The translations under genes and the position numbers were made by a program. Shown in pieces: positions 40,951-52,800 of a DNA stretch of 64,000 nucleotides. The notes under the pieces are model-generated. The model was not told the DNA's origin and did no database searches. It was given only the letters and a program-made list of their open reading frames with translations. Every line of letters begins with the position of its first letter. The stretch's first letter is position 1. Source of the stretch: Nautilus pompilius (lineage: Eukaryota; Mollusca; Cephalopoda; Nautilida; Nautilidae); NCBI GenBank assembly GCA_018389105.1, contig JACATO010000986.1, forward strand, positions 1-64,000, in the 5' to 3' direction.

Positions 40951-41825
40951 GAGGCTACAATCGACGTCATATGTCCATGTATAGATGAGGCTACAATCGA
41001 CGTCACATGTCCGTGTATAGATGAGGCTACAATCGACGTCACATCTCCGTGAATAGATGAGGCTACAATCGACGTCATATGTCCATGTATAGATGAGGCT
41101 ACAATCGACGTCACATGTCCGTGTATAGATGAGGCTACAATCGACGTCACATCTCCGTGAATAGATGAGGCTACAATCGACGTCATATGTCCATGTATAG
41201 ATGAGGCTACAATCGACGTCACATGTCCGTGTATAGATGAGGCTACAATCAACGTCATATGTCCATGTATAGATGAGGCTACAATCGACGTCACATGTCC
41301 GTGTATAGATGAGGCTACAATCGACGTCACATGTCCGTGTATAGATGAGGCTACAATCGACGTCATATGTCCATGTATAGATGAGGCTACAATCGACGTC
41401 ACATGTCCATGTATAGATGAGGCTACAATCGACGTCACATGTCCGTGTATAGATGAGGCTACAATCGACGTCACATGTCCGTGTATAGATGAGGCTACAA
41501 TCGACGTCACATGTCTGTGTATAGATGAGGCTACAATCGACGTAACATCTCCGTGTATAGATGAGGCTACAATCAACGTCACATGTCCGTGTATAGATGA
41601 GGCTACAATCGACGTCACATGTCCGTGTATAGATGAGGCTACAATCGACGTCACATGTCCGTGTATAGATGAGGCTACAATCGATGTCACATCTCTGTGT
41701 ATAGATGAGGCTACAATCGACGTCACATGTCCGTGTATAGATGAGGCTACAATCGATGTCACATGTCCATGTATAGATGAGGCTACAATCGACGTCACAT
41801 GTTTGTGCATAGAGATGAGTGTCAC
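40938..41825 (-). CDS. repeat-encoded open frame, 12-residue repeats (doubtful gene)
   Basis: A minus-strand open frame spans the entire 36-bp array and reads 24 tandem copies of a 12-residue unit, SIHGHVTSIVAS, with His/Asp, Val/Met and Ser/Leu variants. It ends SFNL-stop just past the array. The codon at 41823-41825 is GTG; the first ATG is a few codons in, near the array edge. The frame has no signal peptide, no unique N or C terminus and no flanking exon evidence. By far the simplest view is a satellite whose period happens to be divisible by three. Perfect retention of frame over 864 bp is also explained by recent homogenisation. Confidence refers to its being a real gene. Confidence 0.08.
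   Translation of the reverse strand: MTLISMHKHVTSIVASSIHGHVTSIVASSIHGHVTSIVASSIHRDVTSIVASSIHGHVTSIVASSIHGHVTSIVASSIHGHVTLIVASSIHGDVTSIVASSIHRHVTSIVASSIHGHVTSIVASSIHGHVTSIVASSIHGHVTSIVASSIHGHMTSIVASSIHGHVTSIVASSIHGHVTSIVASSIHGHMTLIVASSIHGHVTSIVASSIHGHMTSIVASSIHGDVTSIVASSIHGHVTSIVASSIHGHMTSIVASSIHGDVTSIVASSIHGHVTSIVASSIHGHMTSIVASFNL
40951..41814. repeat. 36-bp minisatellite, 24 exact-period copies
   Basis: Twenty-four units of exactly 36 bp with no indels. Each unit begins GAGGCTACAATCGACGTCAC and ends with a variable ATGTCCGTGTATAGAT. Three unit types (CATATGTCCATG, CACATGTCCGTG, CACATCTCCGTGAATAG) recur in the same order at the 5' end of the array, a 108-bp higher-order repeat. Almost every unit carries a GACGTC palindrome. 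Because 36 is a multiple of three and one minus-strand frame lacks stops, the whole array is open in that frame. Confidence 0.98.
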
Positions 41826-42054
41826 TTTTCTAACATTTATTTTTCTCTCCGGGTCCCTGTCGTGACTTTGACGACATCTTACAGCAGCGAGCTAGAAGAA
41901 AAAGTTCAAGGTCCAGCCAATCAGAGTTACTCGCGGAACCTACGCCCCCCACCACCACTTAACCGGAAAATTCTTTTAAAAAATCTTCAGTTTTTAAACG
42001 TGGAAAGAAACTGGAAGTAGTGCGACAAGAAACCATTCCCCGGTCGGGGTGTTA

Positions 42055-42118
42055 TGCCAAACCGACCCGAACTCAGGTTTTCAACCGTGGCAGTCCACTG
42101 GAGTACCACGCCGCCTTA
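42055..42118 (-). mobile_element. minus-strand tRNA-like SINE head (degraded)
   Basis: Read on the minus strand, TGGTACTCCAGTGGACTGCC followed by a GAGTTCGGGTCGG box-B-like motif resembles the tRNA-like head at 49.81 kb (GGACTGC... GGTTCGATTCCGGGTCGG). Only the head is recognisable. The body, which would lie at lower coordinates, was not identified. Confidence 0.4.
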
Positions 42119-44140
42119 TGAAATTCGCTATATCTTGTTACATCTTTTAAGGAAGGAAAATTTAAATATTAAAACTGAATGTACCGTTTGTACTCAATAC
42201 AAGACATATCTACGATACTGAAAAAACAATATGAAAACAGAAAAGAAAAAAATAGATTTTCATCTGTATTGGCAGATCGGATTTTCCCCTAATCTCCTTT
42301 ATGCTTGAAGCAAAACCAGTCTATCATCAGTGTTCTCTTCAAGGCTGCCTCGTTTATATAAGGATTAAGTCTGCTTCGTTTTTATATAAGTGATTTCTCG
42401 TTATATTGCAAAGAATTTTTAAATTCTTTTTTATCTAAATCTAAGCGAGCATCAAAGTTGACATAAGCTCGGCCGGAGTTGTTAAGAATGCCGGAAATTG
42501 TGACACTTCCATTTCACTTGGTCACGGAAGCCAAGTGGAAATCGCGAAATTGTCCGGACGGGGAACATTGGCGCTCCTGCGATATGCGGAAACTTAATGG
42601 TTATAATGAGTTGTGTTGGCATAACTTACAAGCGAATGCTTCTATTTCGAAGCACAGCGAGGCCACAGGTGCACGTAGAAAAACGATGGAGGATGTGAGG
42701 GCGGGGCGGGGGGGTTAGGGAATCTTCTCAGAACATTGCATCGTTCGGTGGTGAATCCTGAGCAGCCCACGTTTGGCGCTGTTCGTTTTGAGTTGGACGT
42801 CATCACAACATGTGTTCCTCTCCCGTGGCAACCTCTAGAGAAGCAGCCAGAGCCGCCGCGCTTTCCAGACGTTTCTTCCTAGCTTTCACCCAGGGAATCA
42901 ATTACCTTTTTGCCGCCGTTGTCTGGAACCCAGCCAGGGGTGAACAATACTGTGAAGCGTGTCGCCGACATGATACATTTCACATCTGGGTTTGTTCTGG
43001 CCAGGTTGTTCTTTATCCTCGAGAAAGCGGTTAGCAGCTCCGGCCGCTGTGAGACAGGCACTATCGCCCGAGAGCAGGGAACTGTTCCTATAGACTTGAC
43101 GGTTTTCTGGAAGAAGCAGGGACTCGACGATGCGGTCGGCACGACGTTTTCATCCAGCACCCCAAAAACGTCGTTCTCCCGCCACACCCAACAATAGAAT
43201 CGCCGCTCCTGTCTTTGGCTTCCTTCATACAGTCGTCACAGAACCTTGTCCAGCCATCTACAGGCCGGAGGAAGACGTGACGTAAATGTTGGTGGATGCT
43301 CTGATGACCCTTAATTCTGTCTAAACGTAAACCATTGCGTTCTTGGGTCAGCAAGGCCGCCTTAACCCTGTCACGTCAGAGTCCTGAAATTAATAAAACG
43401 CTCCAGACGGATTTTTCTTCTCCTCTGGTGACACATGATTGCAATTCCGTCTGAGAAAGTAAAGCAATACACGCACCTTGCTCACTGTTTTTAGGGACTC
43501 ACCTGGCGAGATTTCTTGGGAATCGAATCACCTCCCACTTCATGTTGAATACAGCCTTTTCATTATCTAGACAGGAGATTCACATCCTTATGCGTGGTTG
43601 ACAATTTACGGACTGAGTTGTTTCCCTTGCTCTACTCATACCATTGATTTGGCGCCTTAATAGACCCAGGAATACGTCCGGCGTTCAAACGAGTTGCAAG
43701 TAAACATACAGGGTATTTTCGCCTCTGTCTCTGTGTTGTAAAATAAAAGTTATAGCCAAGATGGCGTGTCCGGTAATAGAAATGTCGCGTTGTGGCAGCC
43801 ATTAGTGGAATGAATATATCAGGCCCGCGATTAAGTATCTTGAATAGAATATATATTAAAAATCACGCTAAATATATCGTTGATAAGATAAAGATTTCCA
43901 TATAAGGCTTTCAATATGGCTTGGTCACGAAATGCAAGGATACAAGACATCTATTTTATCTAATTATCTATAAGATGCAATTTAATTTAAATGTTTGCAT
44001 TAGACTTGTAAGTGCACAATCGATAAGAAGTTATTTAATTACTCTACCCAGTTATATTAACAATCATTTTATTATACGACAGAAATGCTTCTTCATAAAC
44101 AAATTCATTTTGTGGCAGATATGAGAATCCATAAGTATAA
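42119..44140. other. gene-free stretch with a GC-richer patch
   Basis: The part at about 42.48-43.38 kb is GC-richer with overlapping open frames on both strands (42810-43034, 42910-43197 plus; 42879-43187, 43088-43354 minus). None has a recognisable domain and no splice structure is evident, so none is called. The remainder is AT-rich and featureless. Confidence 0.45.
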
Positions 44141-44142
44141 TA

Positions 44143-45427
44143 TTAGGTCGTTACAAAAGTTTTGTCGGTTTTTGTATTATTATGTTAATTTGTGGTTCAT
44201 TTTTTGTCTGCTTGTGAAGTTGTATGTAGATAAGTTATATATCATTTTGTAGCCTGTACTTTGGCATACATTATGAAAACCTACCTTTTTAAAAATCATA
44301 AAATGAATATTTGTTTCAGGGTTTTGAGTGAAGCGTGGATAGGGACGTTTTTCGTGCCATTTTGCTTCACGAGTTCAAACTGGGCCACAAAGTGAGCGAG
44401 GCAACTCGTAACATTAAGCAGGCATGGAGCGAGGACACAGCAATGAGTGCACTGTACAATGATGGTTTGCAAAGTTTCGATCAGGAGATGTGAGCCTCGA
44501 AGATAAGGAACGTAGCGGACGTCCTTCCAGATGTGATGACGACCGTCTGAAAGCCTCAGTTGAAGCTGATCCAATAAAGACACGTGTGAGAAGTTACTGG
44601 AGAGCTTGATGTACGTACTGATACTGTTTCCCGGCATCTTGACGCAACCAGCAAGGTGAAAAGGCTTGACAAGTGGGTGCCTCACGAGTTGAATGAACAA
44701 CAACAAATCATCAATTGGAGATCTGCTCTTCGCTTGTCAAAAGAAACAAAAACTACCCATTTCTTGACAGAATCATTACGATTAATGAAAAATGGATCCT
44801 TTACGACAATCGCAAACAATCAGCAGTGACTCAACAGAGACAAGGCGCCTACATACATTCCAAAACCCAGCCTCCACCCAAAGAAGATCATGGACACTGT
44901 CTGGTGGACTGCAACTGATGTAATACACTATGACTTCTTGCAAACTCGAGAAACCATCACAGCTGAAAGGTACTATTGTGAATTAAACTTTGTTCATCAG
45001 AAACTCTCCAAACAACAGCCGGCATTGGTGAATCGAAGAGACCCAATCCTGCTCCACGACGATGCTCGTCCTCATGTTGCAAAGGTGACTCTTCAGAAAC
45101 TGAACACATTGGGTACGAAGTTCTCCATCACCCACCCTGTTCACCAGACCTTTCTCCCACAGACTACCACCTTTTCAAACATATAGACAGCTTCGTCTGT
45201 ATGAAATCCTTCTCCAACCAAGCAGCAGCTGAAACTGCCTTCCAACAGTTTATCGACTCCAGAAATCCAGCTTCTTTTTTCAAAATGGTATAAATGCACT
45301 TGTAACTCCTTGGCAGAAGTGAATTGATTGTAATGGAACTAACTTTGATTAATAAACTTCTCGTTCACAACGATATGAAGTCTCATTGTTGCGGTAAAAA
45401 CCCGACAAAACGTTTGTAACGACCTAA
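44143..45427 (+). mobile_element. near full-length mariner element
   Basis: A 1285-bp element with 26-base inverted ends: TTAGGTCGTTACAAAAGTTT at the left and, at the right, the complement with one mismatch (ACAAACGTTT). TA duplications flank it at 44141-44142 and 45428-45429. Size, ends and TA target are typical for mariner. The transposase gene inside is broken, so the copy is not autonomous, although intact ends could in principle be recognised by a transposase supplied elsewhere. Confidence 0.97.
44326..45352 (+). pseudogene. mariner transposase pseudogene (DD34D)
   Basis: Nearly the whole mariner transposase can be followed over three frames. N-terminal helix-turn-helix region: DVFRAILLHEFKLGHKVSEA (about 44.34-44.40 kb), then FRSGDVSLEDKERSGRPS. 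Linker: KVKRLDKWVPHEL (about 44.66 kb). Catalytic core: FLDRIITINEKWILYDN (about 44.76-44.81 kb), where family members have a catalytic Asp before EKW and this copy has Asn; TAERYYCELNFVHQ; LLHDDARPHVAK (second Asp kept); SPDLSPTDYHLFKH (third Asp kept). The frame finishes with INALVTPWQK, an in-frame TGA where Cys is usual, then IDCNGTNFD and a stop at 45350-45352. At least three frameshifts and several stops are present. It resembles the Hsmar1/SETMAR-like branch by motif wording. Confidence 0.95.
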
Positions 45428-45560
45428 TAGAAAGAAGTGGCGTAATTCTGAAATATGTATTTGTGTGACTATTGTGAGCTAAGTTTTCATATGATGCCTG
45501 TAACATTATAACTTGAAAATGTGGACAACCTTAACTTATTAATTTAAATTTAAGAGTAAT

Positions 45561-45786
45561 ATGGTGGCCCATTGGTTAACCTATTGGACTACCAAAGCTG
45601 AGCGACTGGGCATTGTTTCTCCTCACTCTCCTTTTCCAGCCGGCTGTGGTTACCCTCCCACACACATCCAAAAAATGAAGAGTTCTAGTAGGAACTTTTT
45701 CGCAGAAGTCGGAAGTGCCGGACCCCTCATGGCACACGATAGGCAGTGCTCTCTATCGGATAACCGCTGAACTACGCTTTCATACC
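45561..45786 (+). mobile_element. tRNA-derived SINE
   Basis: Begins with a tRNA-like head: TGGCCCATTGGTTAACCTAT (box A) followed by TGGACTACCAAAGCTG, with a degenerate box B. The body contains AAAAATGAAGAGTTCTAGTA and ends near GATAACCGCTGAACTACGCT. The same order of motifs is seen in the SINE at 57.1 kb (AATGAAGAGTTTTAGTAAGA; GATAACCGTGTCGCTAAGCT), so both belong to one family. It sits only about 130 bp downstream of the mariner element. No clear target duplication. The open frame at 45561-45770 is not a gene. Confidence 0.75.
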
Positions 45787-46514
45787 AGGGTTGTGAGATT
45801 GGTTGTTTGTCACAACAGCGTATTAATCTAAACCTGAAGACTTCGTTTACAATTGTTAGCTTCGTGAATACGCCACTGTGATACCAATTACTATTACGGT
45901 TATATGCGCTCAGAATTGAAGTTGTTAGGCAGTAAACTAATCTCAGTGACTATTAAAGAGAAACCGAAGCAGATGTGTAGCGCGCCTGAATAACTTAGCA
46001 AATGTATGCAGGTCAGTTACTTCTTTTCGCCAACGCCTGCGCTATAAGATAGTTGAGCGACTACTTCCAGGGAGCCTGGATGGAATTACTACTTGCGCAG
46101 TTACTAGTATAATTGTTATGGTCAACTACCTAATTATCTTTTTCTTAGAGGTGCAGTTCCCCTACCTGTTGAGAAGATATTACACTAATGGTTTCTATCA
46201 TTCGAGATATTTGGCAAAGGCTTACAGCTGCTTGGTGTAGGGAGAGGTAGCTTGGTGGATGCCTCCACGATCAGCGTCTCAGTCGCATTCAAAATAGGCA
46301 ATCTCTCGTGGTCGGTTTTTTGTATAAATTGGCAAGAAATAGACTGAAGCGCGGCCATTTGTAATTGGAATAATTTTTAAAAACAACCGGACAAAAAGTG
46401 TAATTACTTGCGCTCTGTGTTTTTTGGACTCATTGTAATTATAACCCGTCGACTAAGTGCCCACCTTCCACGTAATATGAGAATTTGATATTTTAATTAC
46501 TGTAGACCTGTGGA
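45787..46514. other. gene-free stretch
   Basis: No gene or repeat recognised between the SINE and the (CT)n tract. Confidence 0.5.
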
Positions 46515-46515
46515 A

Positions 46516-46559
<44 letters not shown>
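46515..46559. repeat. (CT)n microsatellite
   Basis: About 45 bases of (CT)n with one CC interruption. Confidence 0.95.
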
Positions 46560-46560
<1 letters not shown>

Positions 46561-47076
46561 ACGATCTGTGGACAATCATTTGCGATGCAACACAATACTT
46601 TTAACTTCGCTACTTTCGATGACTATAACTGACCCTGGTCCGGCATTGCTTAAGCGATATTTTATTTGATCAATCTGTGTCGAAGCGAGGTTGAGATTTG
46701 AAGAAACAGTGTACGATTCACAAAATTAAAATAATCGAACAATAAAAATCATGAACTTATCTATATTTTTTTTTCCTCTGCCATCTACAGTTTGAAATGA
46801 TAATAATAACAAACTCCTGGACTTCGCAGTGAGCACCACGCGTTTATCCTGCAGATCTTTCAAGCAAAATAGAGACAATAGGAGGCCGCAGCCCAATAAT
46901 TAATCAGACTACTGCAGTAAATCAGCATCTAGATTCACCAGTGATTAACTTACGTCCAATAAAGAGTAATCTCTTATCGTCCTTTGATTACTGACATAAC
47001 GGACCAAAAGACCATCTTTACGAAGTATTTTCATGGGATATAGTACTTGTGGCTTTTAATTTCTGGTAAACACCTC

Positions 47077-47697
47077 GTAAAGATGGTCTTTGAGTTAATG
47101 ACGGCGGCGAGTAAAGATGGTCTTTGCGTTAATGACGGCAGCGAGTAAAGATGGTCTTTGCGTTAATGACGGCAGCGAGTAAAGATGATCTTTGCGTTAA
47201 TGACGGCAGCGAGTAAAGATGGTCTTTGCGTTAATGACGGCGGCGAGTAAAGATGGTCTTTGCGTTAATGATGGCGGCAAGTAAAGATGGTCTTTGCGTT
47301 AATGACGGCGGCGAGTAAAGATGGTCTTTGAGTTAATGACGGCGGCTAGTAAAGATGGTCTTTGAGTTAATGACGGCGGCGAGTAAAGATGATCTTTGCG
47401 TTAATGACGGCGGCGAGTAAAGATGGTCTTTGCGTTAATGACGGCGGCGAGTAAAGATGGTCTTTGCGTTAATGATGGCGGCAAGTAAAGATGGTCTTTG
47501 CGTTAATGACGGCGGCGAGTAAAGATGGTCTTTGAGTTAATGACGGCGGCTAGTAAAGATGGTCTTTGAGTTAATGACGGCGGCGAGTAAAGATGATCTT
47601 TGCGTTAATGACGGCGGCGAGTAAAGATGGTCTTTGAGTTAATGACGGCGGCGAGTAAAGATGGTCTTTGAGTTAATGACGGCGGCGAGTAAAGATG
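47077..47697. repeat. 34-bp minisatellite (18 copies plus partial)
   Basis: Eighteen exact 34-bp units starting GTAAAGATGGTCTTTGCG, followed by TTAATGACGGCGGCGA, then a partial unit. The period holds without indels (first unit 47077, last partial 47689). Variants GATGATC, TGAG and GCTAGT recur in the same order twice, a block duplication of about six units. Each unit contains the small palindrome AAAGA-TGG-TCTTT. A further inverted partial copy lies just upstream at about 46993-47009. Confidence 0.98.
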
Positions 47698-49810
47698 AAG
47701 TAAACTTTCTAGATAAACAAAATGCGAGTTTTTAGATCATTCCGCAGGAGAAAGGCGAGCCGGGTGGAAACGGAAAGTAATGGCTGAGACGGAAGTGTCT
47801 TATACTTCGGCCACCCTAACGAGGAACTAGGAGGAAGGGTGGAAGGCCGAAAAAACACTTGCGAAGCAAAAGAGGAGAGAGGGCGCCGCCATGGGCCAGA
47901 CACCTGATAGCAGCCTGAACGCCGTCGGAGAAGAAAACGTGGCTAGCACGATGAGGTTCCAGCACTACAGATTAAGATAACCCATCATCAGCTCTCTTAC
48001 ATTATTAGAAAAATACAGAGAAAAAAATTACTATAAATAACAAACAAATGCACTATTATTTAAATTCTTTTGACAATCTCGGATATCTCGTCAACTATGG
48101 TTACACTGACTTATAAGAATCTACTTTTTTTGTTAACTGCAGTTCCTTCGCTTTTTTGCTTTGGCGCAGTCACCGCTATTCACACGCGTGATGTATTTAC
48201 GTCAGTATTCGAGCAGCTCACCGGATGAAATCGTCTACTTAAATTGTTTAAATGACTGAGTAACTGAACAAACGGGGTGAGTAAATTTAATTGGCTACTT
48301 GTGCGAGAAATTTTCGTAAAAGAGTTGAAAACCTAGCAGAATTTAAGAAAAACACGGAAGAATTTTACAGAAGAAGTCAATAAGCCAGATGTAACTTATG
48401 CAAAGCATCCATCGGATGAAAACTAACTCTTGCCTCATAAAAATGCACGTAGGAAATCATAATAATTTCTAAAATAGTTCACATAAAGTAAACATGGAAG
48501 CCGTACCGATTTATTTATCCAAATCTCCCAATAGATAGATTAGCTTATACAAAACAGGCGAGAAGCCATCAAGGTTTATACCAAAAGGAAAGGTAGACCT
48601 TATTTCTATGAAGCAAACAGCAGCTATCGTCATTTTCAGAGAAAATGGTTAACTTTTCTCCATGCAAAGTAAGTGTCAGCCAGCCATCTCCAAGAAGGCC
48701 GATGGGCTGCTTCGAGCCTTATTTATTCTTCACATCTTTTTCAATGCCAGTCCGACATCAGGTGCTCAGCAGGTGTGGCTAATAAATAATATTCTTTCAC
48801 TAGTAATGGCCTTGGCTTTGGATAAACTTTAACATGAAAAAATATATTAAATCGCCTTTTGACATTGTGCTCAACTCTGCGAGCGGTCCGCGTCGTCATT
48901 TTCATTTCATTTTTTTTTTCCTATCCGAATAAGAAGCAAATCTGAAATGGTGGTATTTCAATAAGAAGGAACGACAGGCTTAAAATTCTAATATTCTGCC
49001 AGTCAAGTGCCGTTTGATTTTTTTCTGCCAAAATGCGCTTCATTACTTTCATTTTGCCATTTATGAGAAAGTGCAAATGCAACCAGATTATATTCTGTAC
49101 TCTAATTTTAAAAAAAAAAAGTGTATTTAGTTTAGTTTTCTGTTTGGGTTTTTTTTTTCATAAATCAATTATATATTTAAATTTCAGTTTAAGTAAATCA
49201 TAAAGGTCTGCTAAAGCAATATTAGAAATTGTACAAATTTTATATTAATTTGATTTTTAAGAACAGGAATTATTATTGGCTATCTTATGAAAACAACTAA
49301 TAAAATTATTTGTCTAAATTCCATGTTAATTTGACTTTAGTTAAATGATTTGCATTTTATTTTCGTTAAAACGACTAGAAATAAAATATATTGGGTTAAA
49401 TTTGTGTCAGATATTGTTGTATCCAGCTATCTTATTAATTTAAAAAGTCATCAGGTTATAAATGTCATATCATTTTAAAATCTCAGCAATTAAGTGGCAT
49501 TTTTACGAAATGTCCGAAAAGCAACAAATATCCCTAATTACTATTTTTATTCCGGTATTGTTTGTAATAAAAGACACATTCCTATGACGTTACCGCGAAT
49601 AACAATAGTAGTGACGTCATATCTCTTCTGGCCTCGTGTTGAAGGGACTACCAGGTGACAGTTGCGACAGTTGTCTTTATCCTGGTACTGACATCACTTT
49701 TACTTTCCGTCTTGATTTCCGTGCCTATTTGTAAGTGTAATGGTTTTATCTTTGCTGACGAAGCAGGTTGACCAGCGACGGTTAGAGTCCCTAAGAGGCA
49801 AACGTCTCGC
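47698..49810. other. gene-free stretch
   Basis: No gene recognised. A minus-strand open frame at 47709-47903 has no motif. 48.8-49.6 kb is very AT-rich with poly-A/T runs. The part at about 49.64-49.81 kb could be the body of the minus-strand SINE that follows. Confidence 0.5.
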
Positions 49811-49892
49811 TAAGGTGATCCGACCCGGAATCGAACCGGATTCTTAACTATAGCAGTCCAGTATTTTACCGTGTATCCATCGGCCGATCGCA
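49811..49892 (-). mobile_element. minus-strand tRNA-derived SINE head
   Basis: On the minus strand there is a box-A-like TGGATACACGG and a clean box B, GGTTCGATTCC (plus-strand 49827-49837), at tRNA-like spacing with TACTGGACTGCTATAGTT between. A functional tRNA gene is unlikely because acceptor and anticodon stems do not pair well. It resembles the heads of the SINEs at 45.56 and 57.1 kb in the TGGACTGC segment. The body extent is unclear. Confidence 0.65.
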
Positions 49893-52800
49893 GTGACGGT
49901 CTTAAAGGTAAAGAAAGAGAGACAGAGATAACGGACAAATTAACTATGCCAGATTTACAAAATTCCTTCAGATATTTAGTGTGAAGTAATAATTTTTTTA
50001 GCAATATTTAATAATAATAATAATAATAGTTACATTTTTGGATTCTTTCAGACTTTTATCAGACTTCAAATAATAATCTTTCTACAATGAATAGCTACAT
50101 TATTTTTTAATCTCCCTTGAATTTTTATACAAAACAGTTCACTTTCAGTCTACAACAAAACAGCATGAAATAAATGTCAGTATCTGTTTTGAATACTAGC
50201 GGCTGTAATTGTGAATTCACCAACAAGGTTTCCATATTTCATACACATGCCATTTCATTAGTATGCCGGGTGACGTGGGGTCAAACAAGTAAAAATAGTT
50301 TGTCTCCATATGGCTCTCTGGTCCGCAATTGTAGTGGCCAGTGAGAGTGCGTGCGTGCGCGTGTGTACAGAATCTACATGTTCCTTTATCTGCAAAATGC
50401 ATTTCAAGGATTTTCAATTAATATTTTGTTTCAGGTTTCAAAATGATATACTTTAACAAAATTTAAATAACGCATACAAGTTAAAAGCTTAATAAAGTGA
50501 AATAAAACTGAACACAAAGCAAAATGAGGAAAGTTCAAAAGATCTTTCTTTTACTTTCACTTTGTCTTAATTTACAATATTTCTGTTTGTGTCTCAGTCT
50601 ATGATTGAAATTTTCACTTCGTTCTTTTGTTTGAAGTTTACAAATTTTTCGAAAATTGCATACATTACGTAACGGGGTTTATTACAAGAAACAAAAGCTT
50701 TTTGGCATCAATTTAACGTTATAATTCTTTGTTAATTTTTGTATAAGGTCTATTGCCGAACAGGAAAAATTATTGTTGTTTTCTTTTCACTTGCAAAATA
50801 ATAATTTTTTTAAAAAAAAAGAAGATAAAAAATATTTTAGATTCTGGAAATACGGTCGACTGTTGCAAAATGCAGGGACTTATTGAAAGTAAGTGGTCAC
50901 CCACAACATTTAGAGTGTAGCACTTTAGATGTTAGTATAAACTTTTTTTTGTTTTGGCGAAGGTATGTAAATTTAACTGACATAAAGGAATTTTTGGTCA
51001 GTGTATAAAAATACTAATTTTCTAAATGGAATTTGTCAGACTACATCTCAGTGTTGATGAAGGTGCATACGACCGGATGGCCATGGATAATGCCAAGGAG
51101 ACCCGGAAATTCTTGGTCTCACACTATCCTCAGAGGTTTTGTTTTCGAGTTCACTCCAAATGTGCTTAATTTCAATCTCTCAGTGCAGTAACAGTAAGAC
51201 TGAAAGTCCCTGAGAGTTTGGCCTTACACCAGGTATGAATCAACAGCGCATATTCGGTGTTCCTTGATTCTTTCAAAACAAATCCGCCCATGTGGACAAA
51301 TGAAATGGATCTTAAGAGGAATTGGTAGCCATCTTTCGGATCCAAACTGATTAGTGTAATGGTAGAGAAATAAAGCAGTTTCCTTGAAAACGCGGTGTCC
51401 ATTCGTTCCTGAAGTTCTTAATAAGTAATCTCAGCTAAATGAGCACTTCGTTAAAATCGAGGGTTGTGGGCACCTTTTCTGTTTGTAAATTACTGATGAT
51501 TTTTAAAGATTTTTCCCGATAGATGTAACCTGTTTCTTCAAGCATGATCACACGTGGAGCACAGAAATCGTTAGAAATGTCATTCGCCAGATGTCGTTTC
51601 GGTGATAGTCCCACGATTGGGAAAACACCAAAGACCGAGGTATTATCAAGAAACAGGATCACAGTTTGCTTCCAGTAAACAATCTTGTTAATGCGTTGAA
51701 CATTATTTAATTTCAAACTTTCTTATCAGGTGTTTGAATTTTAAATCACTGAATTAACAAAACCTATACGTATATATATATATACACACATTTCTTTACA
51801 GTTGTTATTCGGAATCAGACTCATCGATACTCTTCGCAATTTAAAGGAATATCAGCTGCTAACAAGTTAATAATTTAATTGATATTTCAGTTTCCTCGGA
51901 AAGAATTTCACAATCAGTTTCGCTTGTTCCGTCATCGTATCTTCCACTGGTTTTCCCCAATGCCCGACAGGCAAAAAAGGGTCAACTTATTAATTTGTTT
52001 AAGAGAATTTAAGAAGCAACGTTCTCTAACTCGTTCTTCATGTTTCAAAATTAATAAATGTGTGGTACTTTTAAATAATTATATTTTATAAAGTAATTAT
52101 TTCACAATGATTTTTTTTTAAATTAATACTGTTTTCTTAGGAAAATGATATTACAGATTTACCTCCCAACGGTTCTCCCTCCCAAAATTAAATAAACAAG
52201 TTCCTTTGGTTAATCGACTTCTTCCCACAATCTCCAATGCAAATTTAACATCATATTCTTTTTATTTACTTTCTTCGGGAATCTTACCATTTAAATAGAG
52301 AAAGAAGAAAGAGATAGAGATGTCGAGTAGAAATTACAAATGCAGGCTTTTACTCCGCTTTTATCCTGTAACACAATCCTCTATAGCCAGTTTTCCCGTT
52401 TCTTAAAAGCCAGTTAGTTACGTCTTGCATCAACTTCCGCTGGCACCCATCGGCGTGACGGTAACGACGCAGCTGGTCTCGTTAGAGACATCTTTCTGCC
52501 ACTGAGCCTTTCCCCTTAGGCCCTTTGAATGGCTCCATCTGTTCCTGGCAAAAGCCTTTTATTCCTCTGCGGTTGCCCGGTTGGTTGTTTGACCGTTGGC
52601 TCCCTGACGGAGCGAAGATTTAAAGCGAGTTCACATCGCCGGATAGAAACAGTCGTCCATCTCGAGTGCATGCCCATTACGGGGCATCCATCTGAAGCAG
52701 CGCCCTTGTCGGTCTTAAAGTACCCCCCCTCCCTCCCTCCAAAGAGGCTGGCGCTATCGCCGATAACGAGAAAGATGAACGGAAACTGTACGTAGACTTC

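Noticed and set aside
42810-43354. Overlapping open frames on both strands
   Set aside because: GC-richer DNA gives long frames on both strands by chance; no family resemblance seen.
49811-49892. Functional tRNA gene on the minus strand
   Set aside because: Box A and box B are present, but acceptor and anticodon stems do not pair convincingly; better explained as a SINE head.
51172-51716. Two minus-strand open frames as fragments of one gene
   Set aside because: Both look moderately protein-like but match no family I know, and no splice sites clearly join them.
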